From: Benincasa hispida
Lineage: Eukaryota; Streptophyta; Magnoliopsida; Cucurbitales; Cucurbitaceae
Assembly: GCF_009727055.1 (NCBI RefSeq)
Contig: NC_052355.1
Span: 6,744,902 to 6,808,901, forward strand
Reading direction: 5' to 3'
Length of the DNA stretch: 64,000 nt
The translations under genes were made by a program, and so were the position numbers. The notes beneath the pieces are model-generated. The model made no database searches. It saw only the letters and a program-made list of their open reading frames with translations, and was not told the origin of the DNA. Positions 1 through 10,520 of this stretch are shown piece after piece; the first letter of the stretch is position 1, and every line of letters starts with the position of its first letter.

Positions 1-409
1 TTAAGGATGTCCTTGTCTTCTTCTTTAGCAAGCATAGGCTTTCATGCTATCTTTTTACCTTTCTTTTTATGAGTCTTGTTCCTTCTTCTATAGCTTCGAT
101 AGAAGCGTGACTCTTTTTAGGTGAAATTTGGTTGTCTTCTCTTTCGACGAGTCACAAGGATCCATTCTTGTCATTATCTTCAACAGGCTCATCTTTCTTC
201 TCGGTAGTCTGTCGTGTCAATCTCTTTTCGAAACCGAACAACTATAGGCTCGAAAGTTCCAAATTGACATGCTTTTCTCTTTATCTTAAGACGCAGATGG
301 TGTTGGAACGCTTGAAGTCGTCACTACTGTGGCGTGATTTTTTTGAGCTACTTCATCCAAATCTAGCTCAATCTTCTTTTCAACAGCCAACTTCAGAATT
401 AGCTCCTTT
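1..409 (-). pseudogene. Ty3/gypsy gag remnant, C-terminal part
   Basis: Minus-strand translation from 409 downwards reads KELILKLA, then KKIELDLDEVAQ, the region after the zinc-knuckle-like part of a Ty3/gypsy gag polyprotein. The same gene continues at 6954-8376; the two parts are separated by a nested LTR cluster (410-6953), and the reading frame matches across the insertion once one copy of the 5-bp target duplication is discounted. Downstream the frame has several stops (near 285, 240 and 150), so this is a dead copy. It runs off the left edge of the window. Gag would form the cytoplasmic virus-like particle of the retrotransposon. The overlapping plus-strand frame at 132-440 has no recognisable content. 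Confidence 0.75.
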
Positions 410-579
410 TGAAGGAACTCTAAATATAGAGAACCAATGAGCGGAAGCAGATCGTTCCAAATCCCATTGTGAAAGAAAAAGACATTTGAATCAACAACAA
501 TGGTTATGCACAATGAGTAAATTACAACATGCTAGAAAGCTATAAACAAACAAGGGATCGAGTGAACATACCTTTGAAG

Positions 580-2720
580 TGTTGGGGTTGATGCCCTAAA
601 GTCTCGTGTCCTATAGTTTGTAAACAGTTTGTATGAACGTTTGTGTTGTTAATATATGATATTTACTTCACATCTTGTATTTTTGCTCATTTACTGTTTT
701 TATTTGCGTTACCACAAACCAATAATCATAAAATCCCTGGTTATCTATATGTGACTCAAGCATGTATGTGGTGACATACAAGTGGATTATGTCTTAAGTG
801 ATAACCAAAATGGTTTGTAGTATATGGATATAGGAGGGAAACCTTATCCTGGTAACGCTATAGATGCGGCCCGCTTTGTGGAATGGTCACAAGCGTTGTG
901 ACTTGTCACATATGGTCTAATCTTGATTATTCGTATGGGGACATGCAAGCGGGGCGTCCTATACAAAGAATTTGTATAAGACCTGACCACAAAGTGTTAA
1001 CGTCGTTATATAATACTATTCATGACAGAGACTTCACTTCACTAGGATGGCCATAGGTAACATGACCTCAATTCTAAGTGAGTTAGGAACTCCTGCCATT
1101 GAGGGTGGTCCTTCGATTTGTATGGGTGCGAGTGGCCAGGTCGTCGATTCAAAGCCTACCATTTTGGGGATTTGTCTGATTTGGGAGCTGGGAACTCAAC
1201 TACACAAGATGGAATTTACTCTTTCCTCGATGCAGGGTTAAGTAGATAGATAGCTCCCTTAAGGGCTGATTCCGGGGCTTGAACGATGTGGCGCCACACA
1301 CCTTCTCTTGGCCCGATAGGTGTTCACACATAGTTGGACTATGTTGTATTGTTCATTAGAGGAATCAGTGGTACTTAAGGAGTGAGATGTAACTATAGGG
1401 CATAACGGTAATTTGGCCTAGCTGTACTTACGAGCATCTATGAAGGGTCATCGTACTATGATTGGTTATATCCGATGGACACAAAAATATATTTTTGGTA
1501 AGAAGAGTTCAGCTGTTGGTCTTTAGTAGAATGCCTGACAGTTAATGGATGGTGGATCTCATGGCTAAACAGTTTAGTCAACTATTCACGAACCGTTGGA
1601 GCTTCGAGCCATAGGTTCATTAGGTCCCTGGGTAGCATGGATAAAGTCGAGAACAAGTATTTGGGTTAATTTGAAATGTTCAAATTGACAAGAGGAAGTT
1701 CGATTATATATGATATAATTGGACTGGTTAATTATATATGATATAATTGGCTAAATGTATGAGATACATTATTTTGGAGCAAATTAGATATAAATATGAT
1801 TTATATCAAGTAGAGGAGACAATACTATAGTAGAAATGTGATGTCAAACTATAGGATAAAAATGTAATATGATTATATTTATTATTAATTAATTGGTTAA
1901 TTATATTATAATTAAGCCAATTTTCACGTTCGGACGTGGGTTAGTGGGATCTATCGGTTATTGTAACCGATGAATTACAATGAAAAATGTTTTCATTTTG
2001 AATCGCCTGAACGTTCAATCGTCGTCCAAAAAGAAAGAGAGCGCGCGTCGGTAGAAAGCAAAACGATCGCTTCAGTTTTTTTGAGAGCCTATACGATAGC
2101 ACTCTCTGCCTAAACGATCGCCCACCTCGTGCCTAAACTATCGCACACTGTTTCCTACACGATCGGATAGCTTCTCTAAATAATCGTATAGTGTGCCAAT
2201 TTTACTAAGCGATCGTATACCTTTTCCTAAACGATCGTTCAGTAAATCCTACACGATCGTGTAACTCCTCTTAAATGATAAGTAGTCTGCTATGCTGTAG
2301 CGTCTTTATCCCTCCCATTTGCTTATCGGCTACACGATTCGTGTTTCCTCCTTCCTTTACCAAATTCACCAAAGACCACCCTTTGGGTTTTCACTACGAG
2401 AATACCCAGGGCTTTTTAGTGGTGGTGTCGTCCCCGCGGCGTTTGTGTTCGTGCGGTTGTTCGTACTGTTTTTATTGACACTGTTGCTGGGCGTTGGTAG
2501 ATCGCTTGGACTTTTCTGCTGCGTTGGAGTTTCAAAGTGTGAAGAACGTCTTCATCTGGTATGGAACTCTCTCCCTTGTTAGTTATCTTGTTCTTAGCAT
2601 GCCGATAATTTGTGTTGTTTGCATAACTGTATGATTTGAATGTATAATTTGTATTTCGGTCATGGTGAGTTCAGAGCGATCTGAACACGCTCATAAAACT
2701 CTTAGATATGAGATCTTTCA
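580..2720 (+). mobile_element. Family A (copia) solo LTR, plus
   Basis: Starts TGTTGGGGTTGATGCCC at 580, ends GATCTTTCA at 2720 (2141 bp). It is flanked by perfect TGAAG duplications (575-579 and 2721-2725). The interrupted sequence is the minus-oriented family A LTR; joining its sides gives a string (AGTTCTTCAAAGGTA) that is uninterrupted in the LTR near 27111. No gag or pol accompanies it. Within it, 1020-1400 is the conserved family A U3 block (also at 18960-19340), 2050-2275 holds a CGATCG-type array, and 2551-2565 a degenerate version of the family's splice-donor-like site. Confidence 0.9.
2050..2275. repeat. Degenerate CTAAACGATCG array in family A U3
   Basis: About nine loosely spaced copies (roughly every 20-28 bp) of C-C-T-A-[AC]-A-C-G-A-T-C-G, for example CCTAAACGATCG near 2109 and 2232, and CCTACACGATCGTGTAA near 2251. 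The core ACGATCGT is self-complementary, so the motif reads the same on both strands. Equivalent sequence flanks the family B insertion in the minus LTR (2943-2970 and 5405-5480). Confidence 0.8.
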
Positions 2721-4412
2721 TGAAGAACTTTTCTTCTAGTATTTACTCGATCGAACTCAGCAAGGCATCCAATAACACAAATGCAACACGACTCTGGAAT
2801 ATCCTCGAATAGAAACGAGTGAAACTCGATCCTCGACCCTTGAACGGAAACGCGACACTATCACGAGGCTACCTTGGTCTTCTCGGTGTGAAAATCTAGG
2901 AGGTGTAGGCTCTGTATGGATTTGGAAGAGGGATGGAGGTATTAGACGATCGGGTAAACGATCGAATAAGTTGGAGAAGGAATAAGCCTGTCATTTAGAC
3001 TTGTCACACCCCGCTCCGAGCCTGCCTCTTGAGCCCGAGGGGAGGCATGGAGAACCGCAGATTCCCCCCTTTTGTGACACCTACTGCCCATTCTGAACCT
3101 CTTTACTCTCATAAAGCTTTAAGCCAAAGATGTAAAAAATAACTGTTTGATGGAGCTCATTTTATTACAAGCAGTACAACATTTATATAACTCGCAGGCT
3201 TAACTATAGAGTTTACAACAACTATTAAAACCAGAAGTGTGATTGTGACTGTGGCAGACCTTGACCTTAGTGGCACCCTGGAACTCCTCACCTTTCGCTA
3301 CCTAGGAAGAAAAATATGAAAGAAAAGAATGAGCTTCAAGAAGCTCAGTGAGTGGTAAGTAACTTATAGAGTCTATTTCAACTGATAAAATAACAAGCAT
3401 ATCACAACTACGAGGTTACATTCAAACCTCAGCCTTGAATGAGTCTGTTCTCAACTCTATCTACATGCACGGTAGATATTTATACTGATACTACTCATAA
3501 TAAGTCTATTCTCAAACTCTACCTACACACACGGTAGATAATTAAACTGATCGTGGTCATAAACGCTTACTCTCTTGAGTTTGCTATGTTTCCTATGTGC
3601 ATATAGATCCCAGCTTATGGGTTTAGAAGCTAGGCCTGCTAAACCTCTGGCCATCCCATACGAGGTTCATCCCACAAGCTTAGGAACTAGACCTCTCGGT
3701 CTCTTGACCATCCCGCGAGGTTTTGCTCCGGGCTCAAAAACTAGGTCTATTGACCCCCTGACCATCCTATTCACATATTCTCATTCTCATGCAAATTACT
3801 CACTCACAACATAAGCATATACATATACTTTAAAAGATATGCTTAAGACTTAAAAGGAAATTACCACTCACCTTGGTCGGGTAGGATCCTTCCTCTCTAG
3901 AAGTTCCTTGGTTTCCTCGGGCTTCCTTTTGAATCCTAAATTCTAGATCCAACTACAAGCTCAGATTACTTATATTTCTAAGCCTTATTCCTACTTCCTT
4001 CTACAAACATGCTTTAAAATGACTCAGGAAGTTTACCTTAAAATCTCAGCTCAGAACTCCTCGTGGTTTGGCTAAAATTCTCAAATCATCAAGACTAGCC
4101 CAAGCTTACCCGAGAGCTCGACCTTTCTATCTTTTCCTCACTCTCTAACCTGATTCATTGGAGCTTCTTCTCTGGTAGCCTTGTCTTGAAAACTAGACTC
4201 TCAGAGTTTTCAGGTGGTTTCGGAATCATTTAAAATGCACGACTATTCTGGGAGAACATCTCGTCCCAAGTTGATGCTACTTCCAGACCTCACTGTCTGA
4301 CAACATCTCCTCTTGGAACCGCATGATCTTCCTCCAAATCTGCTCTCAAACACTCTTCCTACTATTTTCAAGAGGATTTCGGGTTATGAACTGAAGAGAC
4401 ACAATGTGGTGG

Positions 4413-4420
4413 TATTTATA
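4413..4420 (-). promoter_or_regulatory. TATA box of family B LTR
   Basis: Plus-strand TATTTATA, i.e. TATAAATA on the minus strand within CCTATAAATA. The same CCTATAAATAGG context occurs in the family B copies at 22567 and 45990, marking the U3/R transition. Confidence 0.7.
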
Positions 4421-4778
4421 GGCCAAAGGAACTGATACTTCTCATTTCTTAAAGCTTTAAACGCATGACACCTCCTTCTTTAGAAACTTTTGGAGTGTTT
4501 GCACCATGCTTTGCCACCACCGACTTCCTTGCCATTCACCTACTTCCATGCCACTCACCTACTTGCATGAAGTTTGAGTTATCTTCCTCATGCATAAGTC
4601 TTCCTTGCATGAAACTCTATTTTTCCACCTCTTACTAACTCAAGCTCAATCTCTTCTCGATATAGCCAATTGTCCGGGTGAATCCATCAACCTTGTGTAA
4701 TGGAAGCCTCAACAACGCATAAACACTTGGCTCATCATCTAGTTCATCGTGTAGCTCTTGTACCCATTCCATAGCTCC

Positions 4779-5072
4779 ATCGTTTAGTGATCTCTCGCTG
4801 TCAACTATCTCATTGTCGCTCATTGTTCAGTACATAGCCTATTGCATAGCTTATCATTTAGTGATCTCTCGGTGTTAATGATCTTGCTGTCGCTCATCGT
4901 GTAGCATTGACGCGTATCGTCTAATGCATCACGCCCATCGTCTAGCGCATTCGCTTATCGTGTAGCGCTTATGCTTATCGTTTAGTGCTATCGTCTAGTG
5001 CTATCGTATAGCACTTATGCTGATCGTGTACCACCATCGCTTATCGTGTAGTGCTATCATCTAGCTCAATGC
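4779..5072. repeat. ATCGTNTAG array plus 49-bp duplication in family B U3
   Basis: Roughly eleven copies of [CT]ATCGT[GTCA]TAG[CT]G spaced about 14-20 bp apart (4900-5060), for example ATCGTGTAGC, ATCGTCTAGC, ATCGTTTAGTG. Upstream, two related 49-bp blocks (4779-4827 and 4852-4900) both contain TTTAGTGATCTCTCG and end GTCGCTCA. It occupies the U3 position where the other two family B copies hold unrelated repeats. Confidence 0.8.
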
Positions 5073-6953
5073 ATGGTTGTCCTTGGCCAACATGCGTTCA
5101 TACCTCACAAGCTCAATGTATGGTTGTCCTTGGCTTCAATGCTTAATTCCTTTTAACCTCCACAAACTTAGCCTCTTTAGAGCCTCAGGCGTTAATGTTT
5201 CCTAACACCAAATGTATGGTTTCTTTTGACTTCATACTTAACCAAATTTCACTAGTTAAGGCTCAACTCAAAGCTACTCAAGGAAAATCTCTTCAAACAC
5301 TTAGAAATTTTCCTTCTCTTCAACATAGGATTTAATTTATACTTAGTTAATTCCCTTAATTATCTGAATAAGTAGAGAAATTGAAATCCGAGTTTCACAA
5401 GACTTGGGTACTTGATCGTTTAGTAACGAGTATCTATCGTATAGAAACCTCGATTGATCGTTCATTCTCTCAAAGCTATCGTATAACTCGATTCCTTTTG
5501 CACGTTGGATGTTCAAAATGAAAACGATTTTCATTTTTATCCATAAGTTACCAAAAACTTATTAAAACTTCCCACTAAGTCAATTATTAAGAGAAAAAAT
5601 CGAAAATCAATTATCTTATAATTAATTTATTATAAATAAATATAATAACTAATTTATCATATTATATTTATAACCTATAGTTTTAATATCACATCATATG
5701 CAACATATAAAATATACTTCTTTTCATTCTTTATGAAATTTAATATAAATCATATTTATATTAATTCTTCTATTCAAATAATGTATCAAATACATCAAAT
5801 CAATTATATCATATATAATTGAACTAACCTCTTGTTAATTTGAACACTTCAAACTAACCCAAAAACTGATTCTCAACATGAATCCACTGAGCTACCAAGG
5901 GGACTTTATAGACCTATAGCTTGAAGCTCTAATGGTACGTGAATAACTGACTAAACTCTTTAATCACGATATCCACCATCTATTAAATGTCGGGCACTCC
6001 ACCAAAGATCGACAGCTGCAATCTTTGCACTACAGATATATTTCTATGTCTATCGAATATAACCAATCAACAATACAATGACGCTTCACAAATCGCTTGT
6101 AAATACAGCTGGGCCAAATTACCGTTTTGCCCCTATAGTTACATATAACTCCTTAAGTATCGCTGATTCCTTTAATGAACAATACATCATAGTCCCTCTA
6201 TGAGTAAACCCTTCTTGGGCCAAGAGAAGGTGTAACACCACATTGTTCAAACCTCGGAATCAACCCTTAAGGGAGCAATTTATTTACTTACCCATGTTTT
6301 GGGGAAGAAGTGAATTCCGTCTTGTGTAGCTAAGTTCCCAGCTCTCCAATTAGACGAATCCCCAAAGTGGTAGATTTGAGTCGACAATCTGGCCACTTGC
6401 ACCCATGCAAATCAAAGGACCGCACTCATAGGCAGAAGTTCCTAACTCACTCAGGATTAAGGTCATGTTACCTATGGTCATCCTAGTAAAATGAAAGTCT
6501 CTATCATGAACGGCGTTATATAACAAGACTAAACATTTCTTTGTCCGGTTTTATATAAACTCCTTTGTATAGAGCATTTCGCTCGCATGTCTAATACATG
6601 AATGGTCAGGATCAGACCATTTGTTGCACTTTACAACACTTATAACATCTACAAAGTGGACAACACTCGTAGTGTCACCAGGATAAGGTTTCCCTCCTTT
6701 ATCCATATACTACAGACCATTTAGATTATCACTTAAAGCATGATCCATTTGTATGTCTCCACATACATGCTTGATTTACAACAAGAACCAGAGATCTTAG
6801 TTTATTGGTTTATGGTTAATGCAACTAAAATATCTCATATTTCATAGACTGAAGTGAATAAAATATCTCATATTATAAATCACAAAACTGTTTGTTCATA
6901 CAGGTGTTTACAAACTACAGGATCCTACGAGATTTAGGGCATCAACCCCAACA

Positions 6954-8376
6954 CCTTCAACACGAAGCACTTTTCCATTGGGTAGCTAACAACTTGATGA
7001 TTCTTGTAGAAGTTAGGATCATCTACTTTTCCTGCTTGTTCTGATCGCTTGCATTCTGACAGCTAAATAATTTTCTTCTCTAGCAGTTGCTCCAACATGT
7101 TCGCAACATCAGAATCAGGAAATGGATAAACCTTTTTCTGTCTTTCTTTAAGAGTTAGGCGATGCTCCTCGCCCTTATTGTGTTTTCTTTCAAATTTTGT
7201 TTGTTTTCCTTTAGAGGAAAATTTCAATGGGGTTTCATGAATGATCATAGATTCTTTAGTGGCACTATCCATAATATTTTCAGTACCCTTTGTTTCATTC
7301 TTGTGATTTTTTCCTTCAGGGACTAGAAAATATTTAGTTCCCCTGTTGACGATGCTCAGTTGCATGTCATGAACGCATTTTGCCAACTCCTCAAACGTAC
7401 GAGGTTTTATCCCTTGTAGGATGTAGAGAAGCTCCCAATGTATGCCTTGGGCACACATCTCCACTGTGAACAACTCTGTGAGCCTATCTTTGCAATCCAT
7501 ACTTAGAGCTCTCTATCAGTTGATGTAGTCGATGACCGACTCTTCCTTTCATTGCTTGGTGCTTGTCAACTCCATCATGCTGACGATACGCCCAGTGCTC
7601 TAAAAGTGGTTGAGGAAGTCTCTTTCCAACTGTTCCCAACTATCAATCACTTCCGGCTCTAGATTAGTATACCAATTGAAAGAATTTCCTTTTCAAGGTA
7701 CGAATGAACTACTTGACTAGCAAGTCACCTCTAGTTCCTGTATTTTCATAGGTTTGAGCAATATGCTATTTCAGATTGCCCTTTCCATCAAACTTTTGGA
7801 ACTTTGGAGGTTTGTACCCAGCAGGCATTCTCAGATTGTAAATTCTCTTATTGTACAACTTGGAGTACATAAAAGAAGTCAGTGATGGGCCTCCATACTG
7901 AGCTCTGATGGAGTTGTGATCATATCCTGCAGTTGTTGGACCGACAAGGAGGCAACAAAAGTTGATTGTTCCGATTGGTTTTCTTGCAACACGGTCTTCC
8001 CTTTGTTATTGGATTTAACAAGAGGAATTTGACTCGACTCAGCAGCTTCACGAGCTTGCATCTATTCTCTTAAGGTAATAATTTCATGATCCCACTCCTC
8101 TACAGCTTTCATTAGGAAATTTATCTTACTTTCCATCTCTGCCATGGCCAACTTAGTCGTTACATCAGCCATCATGATAGACACTATATCAAAGTATGAT
8201 TCTTTCTCTGATAGATCAGAAGTAGAAGCAGAGTTGTCAAACAAGGGATTTTCTCTAATGGAGATTCCATCTTTAGGATATTCCATCAGCTGTTCCCAAA
8301 TTTTCTCTGTGATGACAGAACCTATGTAAGTGTCGATTATGACGGTAGCTTTAGATGCAACTTTCTTTGGTGCCAT
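6954..8376 (-). pseudogene. Ty3/gypsy gag remnant, N-terminal and core part
   Basis: Minus-strand translation starts at an ATG at 8374-8376 (MAPKKVAS...) and reads through an N-terminal region rich in charged residues, a retrotransposon gag core (about 7880-7500: KGNSFNWYT, WEQLERDF, SMMEL) and a C-terminal region (7500-6960: DRLTELF, LQGIKPRTFEELA, PFPDSD, then EKCFVLK at the insertion point). The frame carries several stops (near 8061, 7730, 7600, 7510 and 7062), so it is a pseudogene. It joins the block at 1-409. The short spacing to the LTR at 8447 (70 bp) fits a gypsy element whose 5' end lies to the right. From memory, related gag proteins are common in Cucumis genomes; this was not checked. 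Confidence 0.82.
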
Positions 8377-8446
8377 TTATCGATTTGTTGACTTGGATGA
8401 CGAGAGAGAGATGAGAGGTAGAGATGTCCCACTGGAAGTGCCAGTT
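8377..8446 (-). promoter_or_regulatory. Short leader and candidate primer binding site of the gypsy element
   Basis: Between the inferred LTR edge (8447) and the gag ATG (8376) lie only 70 bases. On the minus strand, three bases after the LTR the sequence reads TGGCACTTCCAGTGGGAC (about 8426-8443), positioned and started (TGG) like a tRNA primer binding site. I could not assign the priming tRNA. Confidence 0.45.
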
Positions 8447-8597
8447 TGTTTGCACGAGGTTTTTCGGAGAAACTTGCTTTGTGGAATTTGAACTTTTGTA
8501 TTTGTATTGGCTTCAGTATAGCAAGTACAATCTCTAATATATAATTATTTGATGCGTTTAAAAAAAACTTTAATCATTAAGTTTGTTTATCTTTTTG

Positions 8598-8795
8598 GAT
8601 GATTGACCTTTGGGCTTGTTGACCTTCTTAGATGATCGACTTTTGGGCTTGTTGATTTTCTTAGATGATCGGCCTTTAAGCTTGTTGATCTTCTTGGACG
8701 ATCGACCTTTGAACTTTTTGATTTTCTTGGACAATTGGCCTTTGGGCTTGTTGATCTTCTTGGATGATCGACCTTTGGGCTTGATGATCTTCTTG
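8598..8795. repeat. 33-bp minisatellite, six copies
   Basis: Six head-to-tail 33-bp units start at 8598, 8631, 8664, 8697, 8730 and 8763, each of the form GA[TC]GATCGACCTTTGGGC followed by TTGTTGATCTTCTT[AG], diverging by a few substitutions. Because 33 is a multiple of 3, both strands stay open: the minus strand encodes an 11-residue basic repeat close to PRRSTSPKVDH. It sits inside the LTR end, so I read the open frames as a by-product. Confidence 0.9.
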
Positions 8796-9134
8796 GAGGA
8801 TTAGTGTTCGCACGAGGCATCCGGAGAAACTTGTTTCGTAGTAGAACTTGAGATGGTATTGTGGTTGATGTTGATTTGATGTGATGTGGTTTGGTCTCTA
8901 GTACTTTATCCTCTGATTCTCTCTCGATTGAATGCGTACGTTTGATGTATAGAAGCAGAGCGTGTGGATGTTCTTGAGCTTGGAGTCTTAGAAGAATGCT
9001 TGTATCTTCAAAAAACTTCAGTCTTCAAGTGTGGTTAACTTCAGAAGTTTGGGCATTTTCTGATTGTCGGGAGAATTCTCTCTAGGTCATCTACAGTGTA
9101 GAATTGCTGACCTCTACAAATGGGGAGAGCTCCT

Positions 9135-9143
9135 CTATTTATA
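9135..9143 (-). promoter_or_regulatory. TATA box of the gypsy LTR
   Basis: Plus-strand CTATTTATA gives TATAAATAG on the minus strand, upstream (in sense) of the LTR's transcribed part. Confidence 0.55.
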
Positions 9144-9323
9144 AAGTTCTCTGGTGGGCCTCGTGGACAATGACCCAGTTGGTCTATGGCTTGGCCTTTG
9201 GACCTAATTAGTTGGATTTGGGCTTGATTTGACGTGGGTCAAATTCAGCCTATTTTTGGGCTTAATTGAACAACCCAAATAATAATATCAAATTGGGTCA
9301 AATTAATCTTATATGATTCAACA

Positions 9324-10157
9324 GTCATGATGAAACCATGTGGCGTCATTGGAATTGTCTTAACTCCAATTTGGGACACATGTCAACTCTTGATTGGTCC
9401 TAAATCTGATGATTTGTAATTTCGTCATGAATGACGGGTAATTTGTGATTGGTCCAAAATTTCTCATTCAAAAATGTCTACTCAGATCAACTCAAATTAT
9501 GTTATTATGTAAATGACATGCTTGAAAAATATTAAAGTGAAGCTAAATGAATGCCTTAGTGAATGAAATTTATATATTGTAAAATTTAGTCGATTTCAAT
9601 TGTACTAAAAAATATTAAAAATTAAAAAAATATATAAACATTCTTATTGTAATATTTAAAACTCAAAATTTAAAATAAAAAAATTAGTACACATATTGAA
9701 AATTTGAAAAGTAAAATTTAAATAACATATAAATCAAAAATATAAAAAAGTTTAAAAATTTAAAATTAAAAATAAATATAAATATAGAAAAATATTTTTT
9801 TTTTGAAAATTAAACAAAATTAATAATGAAAAGAAATAAAAAAATAGAACAAATGGAAATAAATATAAAAAATAAAATGACATATCTAGGAACTTGAACA
9901 CACAACCAAGATTAGAAGAAATGGTATTCCACAAAACGGAAAAAAATAAAGGAGTAATTAATTTATACTTTCTCAAATTTGAAAATTCTTAAACTTAGAA
10001 ACAAGAATAGATAAGAAGAAATGAGAACAGGAAATGAGAAACAGAGAAATGTTATCAAATAGACCCTTTACATTTTCAAATTAATAAATTATAGAGGTAA
10101 CAAATTTCTAGAATGAAAAAGAAAGGTTGGCCTCAAAATAGTCATAAATGACAAGGT
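9324..10157. other. AT-rich stretch without recognisable gene
   Basis: Very AT-rich between 9540 and 10060 with many poly-A/poly-T runs. The part next to 9324 has two GATTGGTCC strings (CCAAT boxes on the minus strand), so the gypsy LTR U3 may extend further right than annotated. No coding content is seen. Confidence 0.5.
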
Positions 10158-10459
10158 TGTTAGTCATATGTATATATTATTACAAATACAAAGTTAGTCA
10201 CAATGTTTGTTAAAATGCCTTGAATCATTTTGCTAGCGCTTCGAACAACCTAGGGTTTAGAGCAGTGTGATATATAAACTCTCTAATCTAGAGGCGCTGT
10301 TCTTGATGTGATTCTGAAAACATTCTCTCGAAATAATATTGTTCTCCCTCTGCCCGTGGACGTAGCTAACATACTGTTCGTGAACCATGTATATTTGTGT
10401 GTCGATTTTTCCCTACTTTACGTTCCTTTTTGTGTTCTTTAATTGCCGATTTTGCAACA
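10158..10459 (+). mobile_element. 5' LTR of a Tork-like copia element
   Basis: Starts TGTTAGTCATATG and ends TTTGCAACA three bases before a primer binding site. It contains the R/U5-like run typical of Tork/Tnt1-type LTRs (GCCCGTGGACGTAGC, then CCCTACTTTACGTTC). About 302 bp. The left boundary is inferred from the TG start only. The 3' LTR is not in the window; the element is cut by the gap at 12172. Confidence 0.7.
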
Positions 10460-10462
10460 AAC

Positions 10463-10475
10463 TGTTATCAGAGCC
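10463..10475 (+). promoter_or_regulatory. Primer binding site (initiator Met tRNA type)
   Basis: TGTTATCAGAGCC, one base different from the usual plant copia PBS TGGTATCAGAGCC, directly after the LTR. Confidence 0.75.
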
Positions 10476-10520
10476 TTGTTAGGGTTTTTTCGAAATTCCA
10501 AATTTGTTCGACAATTGAAG

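Larger units (their letters stand above)
3002..5399 (-). mobile_element. Family B solo LTR, minus
   Basis: On the plus strand it opens TGTCACACCCCGC (3002) and closes AGTTTCACA (5399); in sense orientation it starts TGTGAAACTCGGATT and ends GGGGTGTGACA. Perfect 5-bp duplications AGACT flank it (2997-3001 and 5400-5404). Length 2398 bp. It aligns in order with the family B copies at 21488-24270 and 45137-46600. The sense-strand TATA box is at 4413-4420, and an ATCGTNTAG array lies in U3 (4779-5072). There is no PBS, gag or pol, so it is a solo LTR. The superfamily cannot be decided from the LTR alone. Confidence 0.9.
410..6953 (-). mobile_element. Family A (copia) solo LTR, minus, hosting two further insertions
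   Basis: Read on the minus strand the LTR begins TGTTGGGGTTGATGCCC at 6953 and ends CTTCA at 410. Flanks are CCTTT (405-409) and CCTTC (6954-6958), a 5-bp target duplication with one mismatch, and both flanks are the same gypsy gag gene. The LTR sequence lies in three blocks: 5400-6953, 2721-3001 and 410-579. Removing the two insertions (580-2720 and 3002-5399, each with its TSD) leaves about 1995 bp, matching the other full family A LTRs. No internal copia sequence lies between the blocks, so it is a solo LTR left by LTR-LTR recombination. It holds a splice-donor-like CTTCAAAGGTATG (rc of 567-579) and part of a CGATCGTTTAG array next to the family B insertion. Confidence 0.88.
8447..9323 (-). 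mobile_element. 5' LTR of the minus-strand gypsy element (probable)
   Basis: Sense-strand boundaries are proposed as TGTTGAATC (9323) to GTGCAAACA (8447), 877 bp. Support: it directly precedes the candidate PBS and gag, and a TATA box (9135-9143, minus) is placed as expected. The terminal segment is partly duplicated: GCACGAGG...GGAGAAACTTG occurs at 8451-8477 and again at 8809-8834, bracketing a 33-bp minisatellite, so the original LTR end could instead be 8805. The distal boundary at 9323 is the least certain. The partner 3' LTR lies outside the window. Confidence 0.55.

Noticed and set aside
132..440. 102-codon plus-strand ORF at the window start
   Set aside because: Antisense shadow of the gypsy gag remnant on the minus strand.
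1047..1241. 64-codon ORF with a readable peptide
   Set aside because: Lies in the conserved family A LTR U3 block; other copies of the block are not open.
8587..8820. Basic repeat ORF (77 codons) on the minus strand
   Set aside because: Direct consequence of a 33-bp minisatellite inside an LTR; kept only as a finding.
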